Below, one piece after another: positions 38,112 through 41,474 of a DNA stretch of 41,474 nucleotides. The DNA lies in assembly GCA_027030565.1 (NCBI GenBank), contig JALVEU010000057.1:1-41474 (forward strand). Reading direction: 5' to 3'. The notes below the pieces were generated by a model. The model was given only the letters and a program-made list of their open reading frames with translations, ran no database searches and was not told the DNA's origin. The DNA comes from Gammaproteobacteria bacterium (GTDB taxonomy: Bacteria > Pseudomonadota > Gammaproteobacteria > JAJDOJ01). Position 1 is the first letter of the stretch. Each line of letters begins with the position of its first letter. The translations under genes and the position numbers were made by a program.

Positions 38112-40161
38112 GTGGCATTTCCTCGTCGCAGGTTTCCTCCAAAGGCAGGCTCACCTCGAATACGGCGCCGCCCAGCTCGCCGCGGCACTGCACGTCGATA
38201 TGCCCGCCGTGGGCCTCTACAATGGTACGACAGATGGCCAGACCCATTCCCGTACCCTCGCGCCGCGTCGTGTAGAACGGCTCGAACACACGGGCGCACT
38301 GCGCCCGATCCAGCCCCGGTCCGCTGTCCGCCACCAGGATGCACGCGTTGCGCCCGGAACGCGTGATCGTCAGGCGCAGCCGACGGGGCACCAGCTGCGC
38401 CTCTTCCATGGCCTCCAGGGCATTGAAGATCAAATTGAGCAGGACCTGCTCCAGCTGGATCCGGTCGCAGCGCACCTGAATCCCCACCTCCGTGGCCACG
38501 ATCTCCATGGACACCTTACGCGCGCGCAGCTCGGAGGCGGCGAACCCAGCCGCCTGGCGCACCAGCTCCTCCAGATCCGTGCACACGAAGTGCGGCTGGC
38601 CCTTGCGCACGAACTCACGGGTCTTGCGCACGATCTCGGATCCGCGCATGGCCTGGTTCACCGTCTCCTCCAGCACCTGCTCCAGGCGCTGCCGATCCGG
38701 CGTCCCCTGCCGCACCAGTTTGAGACTGGCCTTTGCATAGTTGACCACGGCACCCAGGGGCTGGTTGAGCTCATGGGCCAGGCCGGTGGCGAGCTCCCCG
38801 ATGATGCTCAGGCGGTCCACATGGGCCAGCTCCAGCTGGTGGCGCCGCAGGACCTCCTCGGCCTGCTTGAGCTCGGTGACGTCCTGCCGGACCCCCACCA
38901 CGCCGGCCACCTGTCCGGCGTCGTTGTAGACCGGGGCGCGGGTGCCGAGCACGGTGCGATCCCCGTCGGCGGGCTCCTCGCGCATGTCCACCCGCCCCGA
39001 GCGCATGACCCAGTGCTCCACGCTGCGGTTGCGCTCGGCGGTCTCCGGATCCAGGACCTCCATGTCCGTACGTCCCAGCAGTGCACTGCGGCTGCGTCCC
39101 AGGGAGCGCGCATAGGCCTCGTTCACCAACCGGTAGTGCCCTGCCCGGTCCTTGAGATAGACGCCGTCGGCCATGGCCTCCACCACTGCACTCAGGGTGG
39201 CATGGCTGTCCCGCAACAGGCGCTCGGCGGACATCCGCCGGCGCTCGGTGCGCCACGACCAGACCATCATCAGCCCTGCCGCCAGCACCACGCCCACCAT
39301 GAGCACCGCCGTCTCGCTCCAGACCCGCTCGCGCTCCTCCTCGAACAGCCCGGCCTCCGGCAGATCCGCGAGGATCCAGGCGGTCCCCGGAACCGGAGCC
39401 TGATACAGGGCGCGCACCCACTGGGCGGCGGGGATGATCTCCACAGGCTCTTCCGCCGCGCGCCAGGACTGCGCCGAGACGTCCACCACCGCCTGGCCCC
39501 CGGCCCCCTCGGTCACCAGCACGAGCCGGTGCCCAGGAGGCTGGGCATCGGCGAGCACCCGCGTCAACGACTCCGGGGAGAGGCTGATGAAGAACACCAG
39601 CTCCTGGGCACCCGGCCGCCCCGGAACCGGCACCATGACGTCGAAGTGCGAACCCAGCGGATGCGGATGCAGCCGCAGCACTTGCTGGTGCCCGTGCAGC
39701 ACGAAGTCGGCAATGTCCAGGCGGCACACGTCCCCCACCAGGTCGTGCCCGGAGTCGATGAGGATGTCCCCGAAACCGTCCACCAGGGTGAATGCAAAGA
39801 CCTCGGGGAAGAATGCCTGCACCCGCCGGCGCAGTGCGGCCAGGTCACCGGCGTCTCCGGCGCCCGAGGCCAGCCTGCGCAACCGTGGCGCCTCCTCCAC
39901 GGCCAGGATCCGCACGGAGCGGTTCAACTCGCTGACCCGCACCCCGATCTGGCTCACCGCACCGCTCACCGCACCGGCAGCCAGTTCCCGCTGCACCGCA
40001 CTGAAGCCGTGCAGGCGTTCCTGCGCCTGCCAAGTCAACAGGGCGGCCACCACCCCGATGAACACCACGGAGTACGCCAGGGCCATGGGACCGGTGCGCC
40101 CCATCCAGCGGGAACCGCTGGCCCGCTGCATGCCGGCACCGTCCAAGCCACTGGGAAACAT
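38083..40161 (-). CDS. Membrane sensor histidine kinase (FixL/DctB/TtrS-like)
   Basis: A 692-residue kinase. TM1 (about 25-43, MALAYSVVFIGVVAALLTW) and TM2 (about 300-320, TAVLMVGVVLAAGLMMVW) enclose a periplasmic sensor domain of about 255 residues (LRRRVQAFFPEVFAFTLVDG, ILIDSGHDLVGDVC), probably Cache-like. Then come a PAS domain (AMADGVYLKDRAGHYRLVNE), the HisKA box GLAHELNQPLGAVVNYAKAS with the phospho-His, and the ATPase domain (LLNLIFNALEAMEEA, VADSGPGLDRAQC, RREGTGMGLAICRTI). The ATG at 40161 has GAGGTCGATTTCCCC upstream. TAGAAT at 40201-40196 (minus strand) is a likely -10 box. It probably senses a small periplasmic ligand or redox state. Confidence 0.93.
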   Translation of the reverse strand: MFPSGLDGAGMQRASGSRWMGRTGPMALAYSVVFIGVVAALLTWQAQERLHGFSAVQRELAAGAVSGAVSQIGVRVSELNRSVRILAVEEAPRLRRLASGAGDAGDLAALRRRVQAFFPEVFAFTLVDGFGDILIDSGHDLVGDVCRLDIADFVLHGHQQVLRLHPHPLGSHFDVMVPVPGRPGAQELVFFISLSPESLTRVLADAQPPGHRLVLVTEGAGGQAVVDVSAQSWRAAEEPVEIIPAAQWVRALYQAPVPGTAWILADLPEAGLFEEERERVWSETAVLMVGVVLAAGLMMVWSWRTERRRMSAERLLRDSHATLSAVVEAMADGVYLKDRAGHYRLVNEAYARSLGRSRSALLGRTDMEVLDPETAERNRSVEHWVMRSGRVDMREEPADGDRTVLGTRAPVYNDAGQVAGVVGVRQDVTELKQAEEVLRRHQLELAHVDRLSIIGELATGLAHELNQPLGAVVNYAKASLKLVRQGTPDRQRLEQVLEETVNQAMRGSEIVRKTREFVRKGQPHFVCTDLEELVRQAAGFAASELRARKVSMEIVATEVGIQVRCDRIQLEQVLLNLIFNALEAMEEAQLVPRRLRLTITRSGRNACILVADSGPGLDRAQCARVFEPFYTTRREGTGMGLAICRTIVEAHGGHIDVQCRGELGGAVFEVSLPLEETCDEEMPRESTGLSGR

Positions 40162-40189
40162 GGGGAAATCGACCTCGCGTGAATCTGCC

Positions 40190-40202
40190 GATGCTATTCT
40201 AA
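40190..40202 (-). promoter_or_regulatory. Likely kinase promoter -10 region, repeated inverted at 37449
   Basis: On the minus strand TTAGAATAGCATC contains TAGAAT (40201-40196), about 35 bases before the kinase ATG at 40161, with a suitable ribosome binding site between. The -35 region is weak, so an activator may be needed. The same 13 bases occur inverted at 37449-37461. Confidence 0.45.
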
Positions 40203-40236
40203 CCCGCCGTTTCCGACCCCGCTCCCGCCAACGGCC

Positions 40237-41474
40237 ATGTCTGCAGACGACCGCCCCCTGAGCCCACCGGCCCTCGAGGAACGCCTCGAGGAGCACGTGG
40301 ACCCGGTGCTGTCCTCACGGCGCACGGCGGCGGGCCCGGCCGCTGCACTGGCCCGCTATAGCCGCTCTCAGCAGGAATTCGTCCTCCATTGGGTGGGGGC
40401 CATCTCGCGCAGCAACGCCGAGATGGCCTTCCAGGTGGCCGCCTATGCCCCCCAGGCCCTCGACGCACTGGACCTGGAGGGCGTGGAGGCATGGATCGTG
40501 CAGGCCATGGATGCCTTCGACCGCCAGGGCCTCATGGCGGGCATCGCCGCCCTGCGGGAGGTGGAGCGCTTCGCCCGGGACCGCCGGGAGCGCGTGCGCG
40601 GATTGCCCCTGGAAGAGGTCCAGGGCGTGCTGGAGAACTTCCTCCACGGGCTCGCCGGGCGGCCACTGCGCGTGGAGGCCGATGAGGAGGCCTGGACCGA
40701 CACCGAGACCATCCGTCTACCTCGCATCCTGGGTCGCTTTGCCGCGCGCAGGGACAACTTCGCGTTGTACAAGGCCATGGCCGTGCTGCTCTGGGCGCAG
40801 GGCTTCCATGGCACCTGGCGCAGCGACCCGTCGGAGCGGGCCGCCGAACTGCCCGACCCGGAACACGCACTGGCGCTGTTCCACGCCCTGGAGACCTTTC
40901 GCCTCGAGGGTCGGATCCGCGAAGAGCTGCCGGGTGTGTTCCGCACCATGCAGGTGCTGCGCGAGCGCCTCGACGAACCGCTCCCCGCCGTCTGGGCCGA
41001 GGCGCGTGCCGCGCTGAGCCGGGCCGCCGCGGACGGCGAAGCGGTCTGGCGGTGGGTGGAGCGCCTGTGGGGCACCCGGGCACCGCAATGCAGCTATGCG
41101 GGCACGCTGCGCCCGGAGGCCGTGCGCGAAGCGGTGCAGGCACGCATCGCCCGGGAGAAGCAGGCCTTCCGCGTCATGCTCGCCAAGCTTCAAGAAGAAG
41201 TGGAGGGCCATCCCCCAGGGCCCGAGGTCCGGCAAGGCCGATTCTCGATACGCGAGGTCGCACCCGCTGAACGTGCGGCAGGGGTCGGCTTCGAGCTCCT
41301 GCTCGACGGCAGACCGGTACCGCCTCCGGAGGGCGCCCGGGGGCTCATGGCCTCCATCGTCCAGGACCTGGGCGAGATTCCTCCGGACTACCTGGTGGCC
41401 GCGGGGCCCGGCGAGTACGCCGCCCACCAGAAGACCCCGGAGCGCGACCCCGACGCCGTGTGGAAGGGCACCTA
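40237..41474 (+). CDS. NorD/CbbO-like activation protein, N-terminal part (runs off the window)
   Basis: The first 412 codons of a gene that continues past the right edge. The text (QEFVLHWVGAISRSNAEMAF, AWIVQAMDAFDRQGLMAGIA, RDNFALYKAMAVLLWAQGFH) matches the N-terminal helical domain of NorD and CbbO proteins, which carry a C-terminal von Willebrand A domain and work with a MoxR-type ATPase (NorQ/CbbQ) to activate nitric oxide reductase or Rubisco. The nos genes in this window favour NorD. The VWA domain and MIDAS motif lie outside the window, so the choice is not certain. ATG at 40237 with a weak ribosome binding site; divergent from the kinase gene. Confidence 0.75.
   Translation, partial: MSADDRPLSPPALEERLEEHVDPVLSSRRTAAGPAAALARYSRSQQEFVLHWVGAISRSNAEMAFQVAAYAPQALDALDLEGVEAWIVQAMDAFDRQGLMAGIAALREVERFARDRRERVRGLPLEEVQGVLENFLHGLAGRPLRVEADEEAWTDTETIRLPRILGRFAARRDNFALYKAMAVLLWAQGFHGTWRSDPSERAAELPDPEHALALFHALETFRLEGRIREELPGVFRTMQVLRERLDEPLPAVWAEARAALSRAAADGEAVWRWVERLWGTRAPQCSYAGTLRPEAVREAVQARIAREKQAFRVMLAKLQEEVEGHPPGPEVRQGRFSIREVAPAERAAGVGFELLLDGRPVPPPEGARGLMASIVQDLGEIPPDYLVAAGPGEYAAHQKTPERDPDAVWKGT

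Noticed and set aside
1..41474. tRNA or rRNA genes
   Set aside because: No T-loop plus acceptor-stem pattern or rRNA-like sequence was recognised by eye; a tRNAscan-SE or Infernal run would settle it.

Overview
The window is GC-rich, densely coded DNA. It holds a Tat-type nitrous oxide reductase pair (nosR-nosZ), a FixL/FixJ-like two-component system, ergothioneine genes, multiheme cytochromes and a NorD/CbbO-like protein. These fit a denitrifying or sulfur-metabolising gammaproteobacterium, possibly related to the Ectothiorhodospiraceae; that assignment is inference. No tRNA, rRNA, CRISPR array, insertion sequence or intact transposase was seen.

Layout. 1-3.3 kb: 5' part of nosZ and complete nosR on the minus strand, then a two-module ferritin-like protein on the plus strand; an FNR/Dnr-like palindrome lies between them. 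4.3-9.8 kb, minus strand: a lipoprotein, a secreted trypsin-fold protease, a helical unknown, a secreted GlcG/HbpS protein, phosphoglucomutase and TsaB. 10.1-13.9 kb: a DUF3592-like membrane protein, then glk and gnd, which with pgm make a small glucose-phosphate group. 14.2-16.2 kb: an unusual papain-like protease fused to an alpha/beta hydrolase. 16.3-18.2 kb: a bufferin-type RiPP operon (Cys-rich precursor, MNIO enzyme, partner protein) directly downstream of feoA-feoB (18.4-20.9 kb). 21.0-22.9 kb: a MarR regulator and two membrane proteins, with matching palindromic operators in front of the regulator and in front of the first membrane gene. 23.5-23.7 kb: a REP/BIME-like repeat cluster. 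23.8-26.1 kb: egtB-egtD. 26.1-28.9 kb: a Clp1-like kinase fused to an RNase Z-like metallo-beta-lactamase, flanked by two broken genes (a molybdopterin oxidoreductase fragment and a patatin-like C-terminal fragment). 29.0-33.8 kb: an HMA-like small protein, a cytochrome c4, a beta-propeller lipoprotein and an octaheme cytochrome c with its cytochrome b561 partner, the last two behind a well-placed FNR-like promoter. 33.8-34.2 kb: non-coding DNA with three DnaA-box-like sequences. 34.2-41.5 kb: a SlyD-like FKBP, two unknowns, a CnoX-like thioredoxin with an AGPC site, a PAS protein, the two-component system and the start of a norD/cbbO-like gene.

Themes. Anaerobic respiration (nos, octaheme cytochrome, FNR-like sites, perhaps NorD) sits with metal handling (FeoAB, bufferin operon, ferritin-like protein, HbpS-like protein). 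The most novel-looking items are the Clp1-MBL fusion, the papain-hydrolase fusion and the divergent CKGQ-type bufferin precursor, whose operon has an internal hairpin overlapping the MNIO ribosome binding site. Start codons and regulatory sites were chosen by eye.
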